Assembly (NCBI GenBank): GCA_014529385.2 | Contig: CM043945.1 | Location: 145,437,741 to 145,501,740, forward strand | DNA: 64,000 bases | Direction: 5' to 3' | Origin: Adiantum capillus-veneris | Lineage: Eukaryota > Streptophyta > Polypodiopsida > Polypodiales > Pteridaceae | Shown: piece after piece, positions 1 to 9,979 of the stretch | Numbering within the stretch: position 1 is the first letter of the stretch | Layout: every line of letters starts with the position of its first letter | Program-made: the position numbers and the translations under genes | Notes under the pieces: generated by a model | What the model was told of the DNA's origin: nothing | Database searches by the model: none | Seen by the model: the letters and a program-made list of their open reading frames with translations, nothing else

Positions 1-758
1 AAGAGGGTGACCTCTTTCTTGCCCTTTTCTTCCTTTGTTTCCTTTCTTCCCATTTGGAGTGACAAGGAGAAGGATTGTGGGTTGACCCTTTCCTCCTGGG
101 AGGAGTTGGCGACCGTCTAGACCACCGTCTTTGTGGAGCCACATCTTCAGAGGAACTTAGGGATTCATTACTTTCTCATTCTGTGGATTCCTCCTCTCGT
201 ATGGGACAGTCTTCTTTTGGGGGTCTCATCAAGAGGCCTCCTAAGCTCTCTCTCCTCTTGGAGAGGAAGGGAAATCCCATAAGTGCAAAGTTGTTGAGTA
301 ACTTCGGCTTGCAAAGTAGGGTTGCCCATAGCTTGCTGTAACCTAGTAACAAGATAATTGACAAACATGGGAGCATCATCATTAGCACCTTTTTTATGTG
401 CAAAATCAAAGTTATCAATGTTTATTTTACTCTCTTGGTTATTGTCAGCCATGTTAATAGAATTTGTGTGTTTACTTAGTGTATTCTTTGGCAATTCAAA
501 ACCTTAGTTGTGTTACTCTTCTTAGCCTTTGAAAATTAGCACTTAACCATCTACACCCACGGCTCAAATTGGTTGATTGTAGAGAGTAGTGGAGTGCGTC
601 TAATATTGCAGAATTTCCGAGGGATAGCTCCTTTCATACTTCTTATGGCTCAATAATGGTAAAGCCATAGGCAAGTCTAAAAAGACCCTATTATTAAAAT
701 CAAAGCTCCCGAGGTGTGCACCATATCCCACATACTGTGCTCAATAAAACCGATAATA
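1..758 (-). mobile_element. Left part of a minus-strand LTR element split by the 12-kb gypsy insertion
   Basis: This flank and the sequence after 12793 were contiguous before the gypsy element at 759-12788 inserted: the TSD TAATA is at 754-758 and 12789-12793. Joined, they give a minus-strand order of LTR end (12904), PBS (12902-12891), about 360 bp of leader, then the gag-like ORF at 494-168. This is ordinary spacing for a plant LTR retrotransposon. The rest of that element lies beyond the window start. The inference rests on the PBS match and spacing; no domain was identified. Confidence 0.45.
168..494 (-). CDS. Possible gag N-terminal fragment of the split minus-strand element
   Basis: An open frame of 108 codons read on the minus strand. 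The N-terminal part is polar and Asn/Asp-rich (MADNNQESKINIDNFD), followed by a helical stretch around NYLVTRLQQAMGNPT. It has no recognisable domain. It lies where gag should start relative to the PBS of the split element (see 12891-12902). It could equally be a chance frame; confidence comes mainly from position. Confidence 0.25.
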   Translation of the reverse strand: MPKNTLSKHTNSINMADNNQESKINIDNFDFAHKKGANDDAPMFVNYLVTRLQQAMGNPTLQAEVTQQLCTYGISLPLQEERELRRPLDETPKRRLSHTRGGIHRMRK

Positions 759-1048
759 TGTAAGGTCCCTCCCTAAACCGTAGAGCCATTCAGAACTTTT
801 TTTGCGTAGAAAATAATTTAGAAAAAGCAAGAGCGACAAAGAAGTCATGGGGACAACGAGACTTTACTCCAGAATGAAAAGACAAAGATATTTCGGATAA
901 GAAATTACGTCATCCCTATATTTTTTCCAAAAGATTAAGATTATTTTTATACTTCTTCGTCAAAATCCGCGTGGGAACTGATCTAGATCGGGAACTAGGA
1001 GAAAAAGGGACTAACTTGATTGAAAGATAAAGTTAAGAGAGAAGAACT

Positions 1049-1261
1049 AAGAAGAAAATTGGGGTCCAATAGGAATTAAGAAGAGAATTGGGGTCCAATA
1101 GCATTTGTGAAGAGAATTGGGGTCCAATAGCATTTGAGAAGAGAATTGGGGTCTAATAGCATTTGAGAAGAGAAATGGGATCCAATAGGATTTGAAAAGA
1201 GAATTAGGGTCCAATAGGAATTGAGAAGAGAATTGGGGTTCAATAGGAATTGAGAAAAGAA
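1049..1261 (+). repeat. 29-bp tandem repeat, seven copies, in the LTR upstream region
   Basis: Seven consecutive 29-bp units plus a partial unit, each built around AGAATTGGGGTCCAATAG with a few substitutions. The same array is at 10270-10482 in the right LTR. It lies directly upstream of the LTR TATA box, so a role as an upstream promoter element is a reasonable inference, not shown. Confidence 0.9.
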
Positions 1262-1275
1262 TACCCACCATTTCC

Positions 1276-1282
1276 TATATAA
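1276..1282 (+). promoter_or_regulatory. TATA box of the gypsy LTR promoter
   Basis: TATATAA in the context CCTATATAAGCACCCC, just after the 29-bp array. The identical site is at 10497-10503 in the right LTR. Transcription would be expected to begin about 30 bp downstream, near 1305. Confidence 0.7.
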
Positions 1283-1617
1283 GCACCCCCTCTCCTTTGT
1301 AATTTTAAAACACACAATATTGCTAAACTACTTGCATACTTGCCATGCTCAAGATTATGCTTAAGTAAATCAAGGTTTCCATTAAACCTTGCTCTTGCTC
1401 TCGCCCTCTCTTGAAGGCCAAATCCTTGAGGGTTTTGTGAAGAAGCTCCTCTCTCCTTCCTCTTCATCCTAAATCCCTTTCCTTCCTCCTTGAGCCTCAC
1501 ATCTCTTCAAGAAGGACTTCAACCCCACTTCCCTCTTGTTTAGAGGAGGTAATCTTCATTTCTAGTAGGATTAATTAATCCATGTGTTTTAACACTAGGA
1601 AGGTTTATGTGCATCAT

Positions 1618-2430
1618 TTTAGGTTTAAGCTTTAATGGTAACCTTGAAATTAGGGTTAAATATTAATGGTAGTTATGCATCATTAAGTTAAGTTTCAAAA
1701 GTAGATTTGCACTCGTAAGCTAAGCTTTAATGACAAATTTGCACTTAGATGTAAGCTTTAGTGACTACCTTGCATTTTTAGGTTTAAGCTTTAATGTAAA
1801 TCTCGCAATTAGGGTCAAGTGATAAGAGTATCTATGCATCATTAAGTTAAGCTTAAAAGGTAGATTTGCACTCATAAGATAAGCTTTAATGGTAACTTTG
1901 CACTTAGATGTAAGCTTTAGTGACTACCTTGCATTTTTAGGTGTAAGCTTTAATGGAAACCTCGCAATTAGGATCAAGTGATAAGAGTATCTATGCATCA
2001 TAAAGTTAAGCTTCAAAGGTAGATTTTCTCTCGTAAGCTAAGCTTTAATGGTAACTTTGCACTTAGATGTAAGCTTTAGTGACTACCTTGTATTTCAGGT
2101 TTAAGCTTTAATGGAAACCTCACAATTAGGGTTAAGTACTAGGAGTATCTATGCATCACTAAGCTAAGCTTCCAAGGTAGATTTGCACTCTTAAGCTAAG
2201 CTTTAATGGTAACTTTGCACTTAGATGTAAGCTTTAGTGACTACCTTAAGTTTTAGGTTTAAGCTTTAATGAAAACCTTAAAATTAGGGTTAACTACTAA
2301 GAGTATCTATGCATCATTAAGTTAAGTTTTAAAGGTAGATTTGCACTCTTAAGCTAAGCATTAATGGTAACTTTGCACTTAGGTGTAAGCTTTAGTGACT
2401 ACCTTTGGGTTTAAGCTTTAATGGAAAGCT
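1618..2430 (+). repeat. ~158-bp tandem repeat, five units, expanded in the left LTR
   Basis: Units recur at about 1618, 1779, 1938, 2095, 2253 and a partial at 2408. Each contains TTTAAGCTTTAATGG, then a GTATCTATGCATCA block and TTTGCACTTAGATGTAAGC. The right LTR keeps only about one unit (10841-10970), which accounts for the ~700-bp difference between the LTRs. This is expansion on the left or contraction on the right by unequal recombination. Confidence 0.85.
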
Positions 2431-4265
2431 CGAAGACTCATAAATTATAGGACGACCTTCTAGCTTCCTAAAATGGAAAGCTAGGCACCTCAAGAAAAGA
2501 GTAGTTGTCTAAACTCGATAGAAGTAGTTAGATTTTTTGTATTGAAGAATATTTCTAAAGTTGTCAATTTCAAGTTTGTTTGCAAATACGGGATGGGGGG
2601 AATAGGGGATAACTTCGCGGAATTGACCTCCATGTTGTTTTGAACCTAAAACTCTACAAGCTTCCATGGAGATGCCCCATGGATGGCAAAGGATTGCAAA
2701 AACCTGGGAATCGACAAAACGGGGATTGAACTTAAAAAGTTGGCATTTCCGAAGAGACATTAACCATCAAATGCCTATGGCAAAAACTCGCTTGTATTTT
2801 CTAAATAAACTTGGCTGGTAGATAACTAATGGAGTAGTAATTAAGGTTGATAAATGAATGAACCTGGAAAATACCAACTAGGAGTTAAAAAGGAACCTCG
2901 AGAGGTGATAGGAATAGCCCATTGCAAAACATAGATTTAACTAGGAGTTTTGAAGATTGTCTGGAAATGACCAGAAACCAAGATGGATCTTCTTGGGGTC
3001 AATTTGATTGAAAGGCCGGCCCATTGAGAGGATTCTCTTGGGGAACTTGATGGAGATTGCCCCTTTTCGGCTAGGGTAGAGTAACCGGCAAGTTGTTATA
3101 CCTAGGTCATTCATGCCCGAGGGATAAGAAATGAATGGGTTTGTTTTATTTTTGCCCGGCTGGGTGAAGTACCCGCGATATATTATTGGAAATCGGCCAT
3201 AATCTGGGTATGGCCTGATGCCAATAGTTGGATGAGAAGGTCATACTCAGGGAGGATGATGTGAATTTAATTAAGGAAATTTGTTCGACTTGATTGCTTA
3301 AAAAGGAACTTGAAAGGCTAGGAATATAGGGGCGATCATGTGCATCTGTCACAAGATGGTGCTATACCTCTCGAAATAAAATGCTTAGGAAGGAATGATT
3401 AAATTACTTGATGAGCCTTTCCCAAACACTTAATTTTGGGAAATATTGTGAAGGTGCTGTCATTTTGACTGCTTGTAATCGATTATCTTGGCCTGAATGG
3501 GGAGGCAAGATGAATTGGTTGAAACTAAATGTGTTGCATGATTAGTTAGGAAACTAGTTACAAGCTAATTATAGCAGATAAAGGAAAGGAAATGAATTAA
3601 AAGTTTCTAAATAAAGATCTGGTGGGAACAACCAGATGAATTTCCCTGAACGAGGATATGCAACAGATTACATGCTGCTTGTTGTTTGATGATGTCTGAT
3701 AGATTACCGTCTTCCTGATTTTGTAGTAGTTAAGTACTACCTCGGGAGGGGATTTTCATGAAATGGTTCGGTGGGTGGGCAGATCCGGAGGGTCAGATGG
3801 CGGATGTTGATTTAAAATTTTTATGTTAAATGCTAGGAGTACGTGGGATAAAAATGGGTAATCGGGGACAAGCGAGACCAGGTAGGATTGCAAGATCCCT
3901 CTTCTTAGGGGAAAGTGATAACTGTCGTGTCTGCTTGTTAGGAAAAAGGGGTTATCACCATGAACCAAAGGAAAACAAGAAAGCAAGAGAAGATCCTCAA
4001 GTTAAAGATCAAGAGAATCAAGACTAAGGACCACAATTTTGGGTGCGGAAAGCTGTCAAGGATAGATTGATTATGAGAAGCAGATAGAATCGTTGAATGA
4101 AGGGATGTACCCCCTTGGGTTGGCATTTGAGGTAGATCGGAGTCCTGTCTGAGTGTCGGTCCCAAGTGGGAGGGATACCTGCAGATAGATCTACGTCATT
4201 CCCTGGAACGGTCTGGAGGACTGAGGGAGGTGAGTAGGGTCGAGTCTGGGTATGGCCCTCACAAG

Positions 4266-4278
4266 TGGTATCAGAACC
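4266..4278 (+). other. Primer binding site of the gypsy element (initiator-Met tRNA type)
   Basis: TGGTATCAGAACC starts two bases after the LTR end. The usual plant sequence is TGGTATCAGAGC, complementary to the 3' end of initiator-Met tRNA; the last bases differ here. Confidence 0.85.
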
Positions 4279-4425
4279 TAATTTTGAATCTTGGACCTTG
4301 GAATTTAGAATTTTGGATTTAAGATAAATGCATGAGAGAAAAACAACTCAGTCTAGCACCCAAATTTCAATTATATTACAAAATGAAGTCTTGATGTTCG
4401 AATAAATTATTCAAAAATTTTCAAG

Positions 4426-4575
4426 ATGGCTTGGGATCTTCCAAAAGTAATTCAACGGATTATCTATGAGAGGATGGAAACGGCTACGCTAGAGCAAAGG
4501 CTCGCTATGCTGGAACATTTTAGGGAGCTCTTATTTTTAGAAACCTATACTTGTCCCTGGGATTTAAGCAAGTGA
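4426..4575 (+). pseudogene. Short ORF after the PBS, possible gag start
   Basis: A 49-codon frame beginning MAWDLPKVIQRIIYERM and ending at TGA (4573-4575). It lies 150 bp after the PBS, where gag would begin in this element. The composition (charged, helical) fits a gag N-terminus but no domain can be named. The frame is closed early and the nested element follows at 4951, so it is a remnant at best. Confidence 0.3.
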
Positions 4576-4972
4576 GAAGTGTGAGTAAAGTTGGAAATGA
4601 ACGATATAGAAATTTGTGAAAGAATATGTAATGCACTTGTGCAAAGACGCATGGAAGTTGCATAAATGAATGAATACGCATGCACTTGTGCGAAGACACA
4701 TGAAAGTGGCATGGATGAAACTTTTACCGAGCTTTACTTGTCCTTCTTCCTTAAGCTTAGTAATAAGGAGCAAGATTGGGTAAAGTAGCTACCACATGAA
4801 GAATTAATTTTTGGGACATTGATTGGAAGATAATTTTGAGTAATACTGAAGAAATCCAAGAAGTTCTTGTGATTAACCACAGATAAAGCTATAAGTATAT
4901 AAAGCAAGACTCGTTTTGAAATTACTGATGGCTTGGAATATTCAAGAGAATGTAAGAACTAAGGGAAACTAG

Positions 4973-5269
4973 GGGTACCATCGTGGCAACAGGGATGGAT
5001 GGTGCAAACCCTGATGATCTATCTCTGTCTCCTCATTTATCAACCCCTCCTCCTCAGAGCGTGTTTGATATTCTAGAGGATGACAGTCAATTGCCGGATG
5101 CCAGGGAGTTTGCCAATCCTGTAGAGTGACAAACTCCCTGGTATCCGGCAATTGACTGTCATCCTCTAGAATATCAAACACGCTCTGAGGAGGAGGGGTT
5201 GATAAATGAGGAGACAGAGATAGATCACCTGGGTTTGCACCATCCATCCATGTTGCCACGATGGTACCC
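4973..5269. repeat. Near-perfect inverted repeat, 140-bp arms, 17-bp spacer
   Basis: Arm 4973-5112 is the reverse complement of 5130-5269 with only about five mismatches. The right arm continues the minus-strand open frame that runs down from 5484, so it is the original and the left arm is the inverted copy. A transcript would form a hairpin of about 140 bp. Confidence 0.95.
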
Positions 5270-5484
5270 TCCGTGAGAGTATCCGGCCCCATGACATCCA
5301 CAAGTGGAGCCAATTCCAGGTATTCAAAATCAAATATGTGTTGATCATCAACTTCTGCATTCATGGCCAAAACGTGTTGTGCGATCAAAAGAGAAAACAA
5401 TATCTCGGATTGCAGAAAGGCTCGCAGCCGTAGTATGCACCATGCCAAGTAGACCCGTAATAAAAGATATAAAATTTCCGTCAA
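5124..5484 (-). pseudogene. Acidic ORF fragment in the nested short-LTR element
   Basis: The minus-strand frame downstream of 5484 contains an acidic stretch (MNAEVDDQHIFDFEYLEL, then DVMGPDTLTEGTIVATW) and a Pro/Ser segment, and it runs into the inverted repeat. The frame continues to 4969 only because the hairpin's second arm is also open. I do not recognise the protein. Upstream on the same strand another open stretch (5901-5557) has coiled-coil-like composition. Both may be pieces of a gag-like product of the short-LTR family. Confidence 0.3.
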
Positions 5485-6259
5485 ATCAAGTCATGATTGA
5501 AGTGGGAAATATTTGAACCCGAATCCCAAGACGTTCTTGGATCCGTGGTTGTTCAGTTAATCGGCTGTTACAACCGGCATGGACTCCGACAAGTTGTCAG
5601 TCGTAGAAGAAACAACTTGTATAATCGAATTAGAAAGCGAACTCCGAAAAACCGTCGTAGAAATCGACGTAGAAAGATTCTTATTGCTGTGAAGAAGCTT
5701 GATTATTGAAAGCTTTATGTTGCTTGAACGCCAATTGAAAACGTCGCAATTGTAAAAATATGCAGGTTTCTGGATTTTTTCTGCAATAAACTGAGCGTAG
5801 CCGTAAGTCATGGAACTCAATGGAAAGCCGAGACGGCTTGATCCTTGTGCTGCCTTGCTTGTGGGAAGGGCCGCCAAGAGTGTCCAAGGCTTAAAGTCCA
5901 ATGTCAGTTGGCCTTGGCATGTGAAAAGAAACGATTTTTTGAAGCCAAAAAACGCAGGCAGCGCGAGTCAGCAGATGGCACAAGCAAGTAGAAGTTGTGT
6001 GTGGCTTGCTGAAGAAGGTAGCGGCCGCGAGCTCTTCGACACACACACCCCCTTCCCCAGGGCGCTTTCGTCAAGCCCAAGCCCACGGAATTTCGTGCAC
6101 CACAGCTCCTCGTCCAAAACGGGAAGAGTTACCCGATTTAGGCAGTCCCCTTGCTATTTTTGGAAAAAGCCTTACAAAGGCCACGGTTCTCACCTAAAGG
6201 CCCTATTTTTAGGAGCAAAAAGTGACCACGCCTAGAGAGAGAGTGGAAGAGAGACCTAA

Positions 6260-6271
6260 GCTCTGATACCA
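6260..6271 (-). other. Primer binding site of the nested minus-strand element
   Basis: Plus strand GCTCTGATACCA is the exact reverse complement of TGGTATCAGAGC, the plant initiator-Met PBS, one base from the LTR end at 6273. Confidence 0.9.
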
Positions 6272-6272
6272 G

Positions 6273-6444
6273 TGTAAGAACTAAGGGAAACTAGACTGAA
6301 GATCCTTCTCCCAACCTCCCTTTATATAGGCGGACTCCTAGCCCCTTGCCCCAGACGGATCCCCTGTCCACATTGTCTAGCCTGACCCTTGGCCGTAGTC
6401 CATGACCATCCTAGTTCTTAGGTTACAGGACCCTTGTCCTGACA
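6273..6444 (-). repeat. 5' LTR (172 bp) of the nested short-LTR element
   Basis: Minus strand begins TGTCAGGACAAGGG at 6444 and ends TTACA at 6273. It carries a TATATAA-type box (plus strand TTTATATAGG, about 6311-6320). It is clearly related to the 174-bp LTRs at 14967 and 20156 but much diverged in the middle. Confidence 0.85.
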
Positions 6445-7955
6445 AAGAAGAAGTTTATAAGGTAGCCTTGAAAGAATGGGGATAGCCGAACCGGAGAACA
6501 CGTTAGTCATGTTGAGACACCTTATCTAACTTTTCTCTCTTAAGGAAAGTGCCATTTCTACTAAGAAATGGAGAACTGTGGGTCGAAGGGAGTTACAAGG
6601 TTAACCCTATAGGGACGCGTACAACTATTGAATAATTTATGGATTACAATGATGAGAGAAAGATAGGATTGGGACCAAAGAGATATAGTATGGTCCAATC
6701 TTATTTTCAGTTTTTGTAAGTGAACCTCTACTTATAGCATCTCAAGACAAATAGAAAAGACAGTAAATGAGACGTGCTTAAAAACTCACAAGGAAGCAAG
6801 ATGGGACAGTGCAATAGATAAGCTCATAAATATTGCAGACATTTAAACTCCGAAGAAGAATAAGAAAACAAACTTCTGAGTTAGCGAAGAACTCAAAATT
6901 GGAATTCTTACTCAAGACTATCATAGACAGAAGACTCTTTGCTGAAAGCACTAAATAGAGATGTCCTTAAGAATTTAATTAAAGAGGAGAGACAGACATT
7001 TGAAGAAAAAGAAATACTGACAATACTCAATTTTTTTCAAAAAGGGTTATTTCTTCAATTAAAGCCAAAAAGGATTACAAGGGAAGCAGAAAGTAATTAC
7101 AGAGAGAGGCAAGAAAGTTTACAACTCATGAAGATCCTCTTATATATGGTCACATAACCAAGTATCGCAAGCACCGCACATATTAGGACGCTCACCCTCT
7201 AGAATAGTTCTACGAGAAACACCTTGAGCAATTTCTCGGGTATGAGCTGAGAAAAGAAAAGGACCTCTAAGAGGAAGACTTCAGATAGTATCGAGGCAAA
7301 TCATGGAATGGGGGATAAACTGCACAAGCAAGAACAACCTTGCGGAGAACCCAAGATCTCGTGTCCTTTTGACACAGTAGTATTGAGGGCCAAGTCCTAG
7401 AGCCTCTGTAACCATAGAAAGTCGGATATTGTTGTAGAAATGGTCTCTACCCTAGAGAGTCACTGTTGTGAGATGTTGCCATATCTTCCATGTCATCTGG
7501 CCGACACAAGAATTTGACTGAGGGAAGAGGACATCTTTGTGTTGCTCTAAGAACTGTCTTTTAATTGCCTCATGTGCACTCTGCAAGTGAGAGATGCATA
7601 TAGGAAGAGCCGAGTCTTCTTGCCAAGATGCCATCAGATAAGAAAATGACTAAGTTACAAGAGAGTGAAGATCACAAAAATCAAGTGTTGATAAAGAAAA
7701 GATTACCAGTAGCTTATAAAGAAGAAGTAGCGTATCGAAGAAACCACAAACGCGATGACTTATTCAAGAAGATGGCTTATTAAGAAAGATTTTCCATGAC
7801 TCCCATATTATATTAGCAGATTTTGGGGATGAAGAAGTGTAAGAGAGAAGTCAAGTTGAAAGCGTTAACAAGAAGTTAAGTTGCAAGACGTATCCAAGAA
7901 GCTTCATCAATTACGTATTTTATTCAAGTTGAGGACATCTTTTTCTTTTTTGTTG
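6445..7955 (+). other. Internal gypsy sequence without recognisable coding content
   Basis: About 1.5 kb between the nested element and the first recognisable pol remnant. Only short open frames are present (for example 6939-7157, Lys/Glu-rich) and none shows RT motifs. By position this should hold gag, protease and RT, so these have been deleted or have decayed beyond recognition. Confidence 0.5.
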
Positions 7956-8974
7956 GGGATAGATGCTGCCTTCAATAGAGTCAAAGACCTCTTGACCCGC
8001 AGCCCTGTCCTCATCAACCCGGACTAATTCACTTCTTAGCTCTTCTTTACCCGAAGAAGTTCAACAAGAAATTTGGGTAGACCCCTACTTTAGATCTCTT
8101 CTGCAAGAGATTCAAGCTCAGAACCCGAGGGAACACTTAATTGACTATATCTTAACAGATGGTCTTCCTTACTACCTGGAAAGCTTCAGCCCCTAGATAT
8201 TCCTCAGATGAAGTGGGAATGTCTGAGTATGGACTTTGTCACAGGTCTTCCAAATACAACTGGAAACTATGATTCTATTTTTATCGTAGTAGATAAACTC
8301 ACTAAGGTGGCTTATCTAATTCCAGTAAAGCAGACAGCCACCGCCATCAACATAGCCCAAGTATTTGTCAAAGAGGTAGTAAGATTACATGGAATCCCTG
8401 CAAGAATCATCAGCGATCGGGATGCCAAATTTAATTCTAAGTTTGGCAAGCCATGTTTCGATCTCTGGGTACCCAACTAAATCTCAGCTCAACATATCAT
8501 CTAGAGATTGATGGTCAAACTGAGCGAGTGAATCAAGTCATTGAAGATATGCTTTGGGCATACTGCAACCTGCAGCCCTAGCAATGGATCAAGTTTCTTT
8601 CCCTAGTTGAGTTTGCTTATAACTCTTCTCACCATCACAGTCTCAGAATGTCACCCTTTAAAGCCTTGTATGGTCAGGTCCCTCTTCGATTAGCCAACCC
8701 AGCTCTTCATGTTCCTGCCGCTAAGTCTACCCTAGAAGAGATGGATCATCAACTTCTAGTCATTAGAGACAACCAGAAGAGAGCTAGTGAAAGGCAGAAG
8801 AGCTACACTGATCTTCACCGCTCCGCTAGAAGCTTTAGCAAAGGCGAACAAGTTTTCCTCAGAGTCAAATCCAAACGCAGCCCCTTAAAGCTAGGAAAAT
8901 TTCGTAAGCTTGCATTCAGATATTGTGGACCTTTTGGAATCAAATCAATCTCTCCCTTTTGTCCAAACCCTTGA
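7956..8974 (+). pseudogene. Gypsy pol remnant: RNase H start, integrase, C-terminal domain
   Basis: The first recognisable piece (7962-8030) reads like the RT/RNase H junction (AAFNRVKDLLTRSPVLINPD). Next come an integrase N-terminal region (about 8070-8165, WVDPYFRSLLQEI) and the integrase core from 8208: WECLSMDFVTGLPN holds the first catalytic Asp and IISDRDAKFNSKF the second. After a frameshift near 8447, DGQTERVNQVIEDM holds the catalytic Glu. A stop at about 8579 breaks the frame. From 8648 the C-terminal part reads MSPFKALYGQVPLRL and ends near VFLRVKSKRSPLKLG and a GPF motif. The order matches Ty3/gypsy. No chromodomain is visible. Dead. Confidence 0.85.
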
Positions 8975-9050
8975 TCATATTTTGGTTGGTTCTTTGGAAC
9001 AACTTATAATTATTTTTCAAGATATCGATGGCACTTTTGATGTGATTTTT

Positions 9051-9494
9051 ATGCGGATGTAATCAATCGTCATATTTATGGAGTTCAAGCATCTCTAGTC
9101 AATCAAGTCTTTTGAGATTCAAATCGTCTATGGTGTTTTACAAATCTAATTGTTATGATACGTGAAATATCTGATTACCAAGTGAAAGATGAAGCAGTAA
9201 GCTATAGACATAAGAGAAATAAGGATGGAGGAAATAAATTGGGTACACAAGGGAGGAGATATTGCAACATTTAATGCGGATGTAATCAATCGTTATATTT
9301 ATGGAGTTCAAGCATCTCTAGTCAATCAATTCTTTTGAGATTCAAATCGTCTATGGTGTTTTACAAATCTAATTGTTATGATACGTGAAATATCTGATTA
9401 CCAAGTGAAAGATGAAGCAGTAAGCTATAGACATAAGAGAAATAAGGATGGAGGAAATAAATTGGGTACACAAGGGAGGAGATATTGCAACATT
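9051..9494 (+). repeat. 222-bp direct tandem duplication
   Basis: Copies 9051-9272 and 9273-9494 both start ATGCGGATGTAATCAATCG and end GATATTGCAACATTTA. Only about two or three single-base differences are visible, so the duplication is recent relative to the element. It lies between the integrase remnant and the right LTR. Confidence 0.9.
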
Positions 9495-9970
9495 TAATTG
9501 AAAGATCAGTATGAAATCCTTAACTATCAAGAACATGGTATCAGTTGGATGATATTAATAGAGAAATGAGTCAACGCTCAAAACGGAAAAAGTTAAAGTT
9601 TAGGTAAGAATGGTAAGATTTTTACAAAGCGTATTGAGGCTAAATAGAGAGCGAAGTGAAGAAATGATCTTCAGACCTCACAAGAGAAACACAATCCGAT
9701 CACACCAAAGGAAAAATACCTAGTTAAGTAAGATCACATTCAACAATTAAAGTAACCCTGAGTCATTAAGACTTCTTTATGATTAAGACTTTTGAGTCAG
9801 CGCTAAAAAATGAAAGAGAAGTGTATTATTCAAGGTCCATACCAGCTTCATTGTCCTTTAATTTAAATACCCTAAAGTTACTGACCATCTTCAATCATAA
9901 GTTGACCGAAGATTGAGTCTGTCTACTCTCTAAAGCATGTCCAGAGCTGAGGACAACTCTTTCTTTTTGT

Positions 9971-9979
9971 TGGGGAGTT
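9971..9979 (+). other. Short polypurine tract before the 3' LTR
   Basis: TGGGGAGTT immediately precedes the LTR start at 9980, where plus-strand priming should occur. It is short and follows a T-rich run, typical of plant gypsy elements. Confidence 0.6.

Larger units (their letters stand above)
759..4263 (+). repeat. 5' LTR (3505 bp) of the gypsy element
   Basis: TG...CA ends, TSD on the outside and PBS two bases inside define it. From the 5' end it holds a unique block, a 29-bp tandem array (1049-1261), a TATA box (1276-1282), and a 158-bp tandem array (1618-2430). About 1.8 kb follows that is shared with the right LTR at clearly lower identity than the first 767 bp. If transcription starts near 1305, U3 is only about 0.55 kb and R plus U5 nearly 3 kb, an unusual proportion. 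Confidence 0.9.
4951..6444 (-). mobile_element. Minus-strand short-LTR retrotransposon nested in the gypsy element, 3' end folded back
   Basis: On the minus strand a 172-bp 5' LTR (6444-6273, TGTCAGGACAAGG... to ...TTCTTACA) is followed by the PBS (6271-6260). The interior of about 1.3 kb ends in a 140-bp inverted repeat. Only the terminal 22 bp of the 3' LTR remain (4951-4972). Flanks GAGAA (4946-4950) and AAGAA (6445-6449) may be a TSD with one mismatch. The LTR belongs to the same family as 14967-15140 and 20156-20329. No retroviral domain is recognisable inside, so it is a non-autonomous or heavily deleted copy. Confidence 0.75.

Noticed and set aside
5000-5060. CCTGATGATC as a hammerhead core
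   Set aside because: No GAAA partner or stem II; it lies in the inverted repeat arm.
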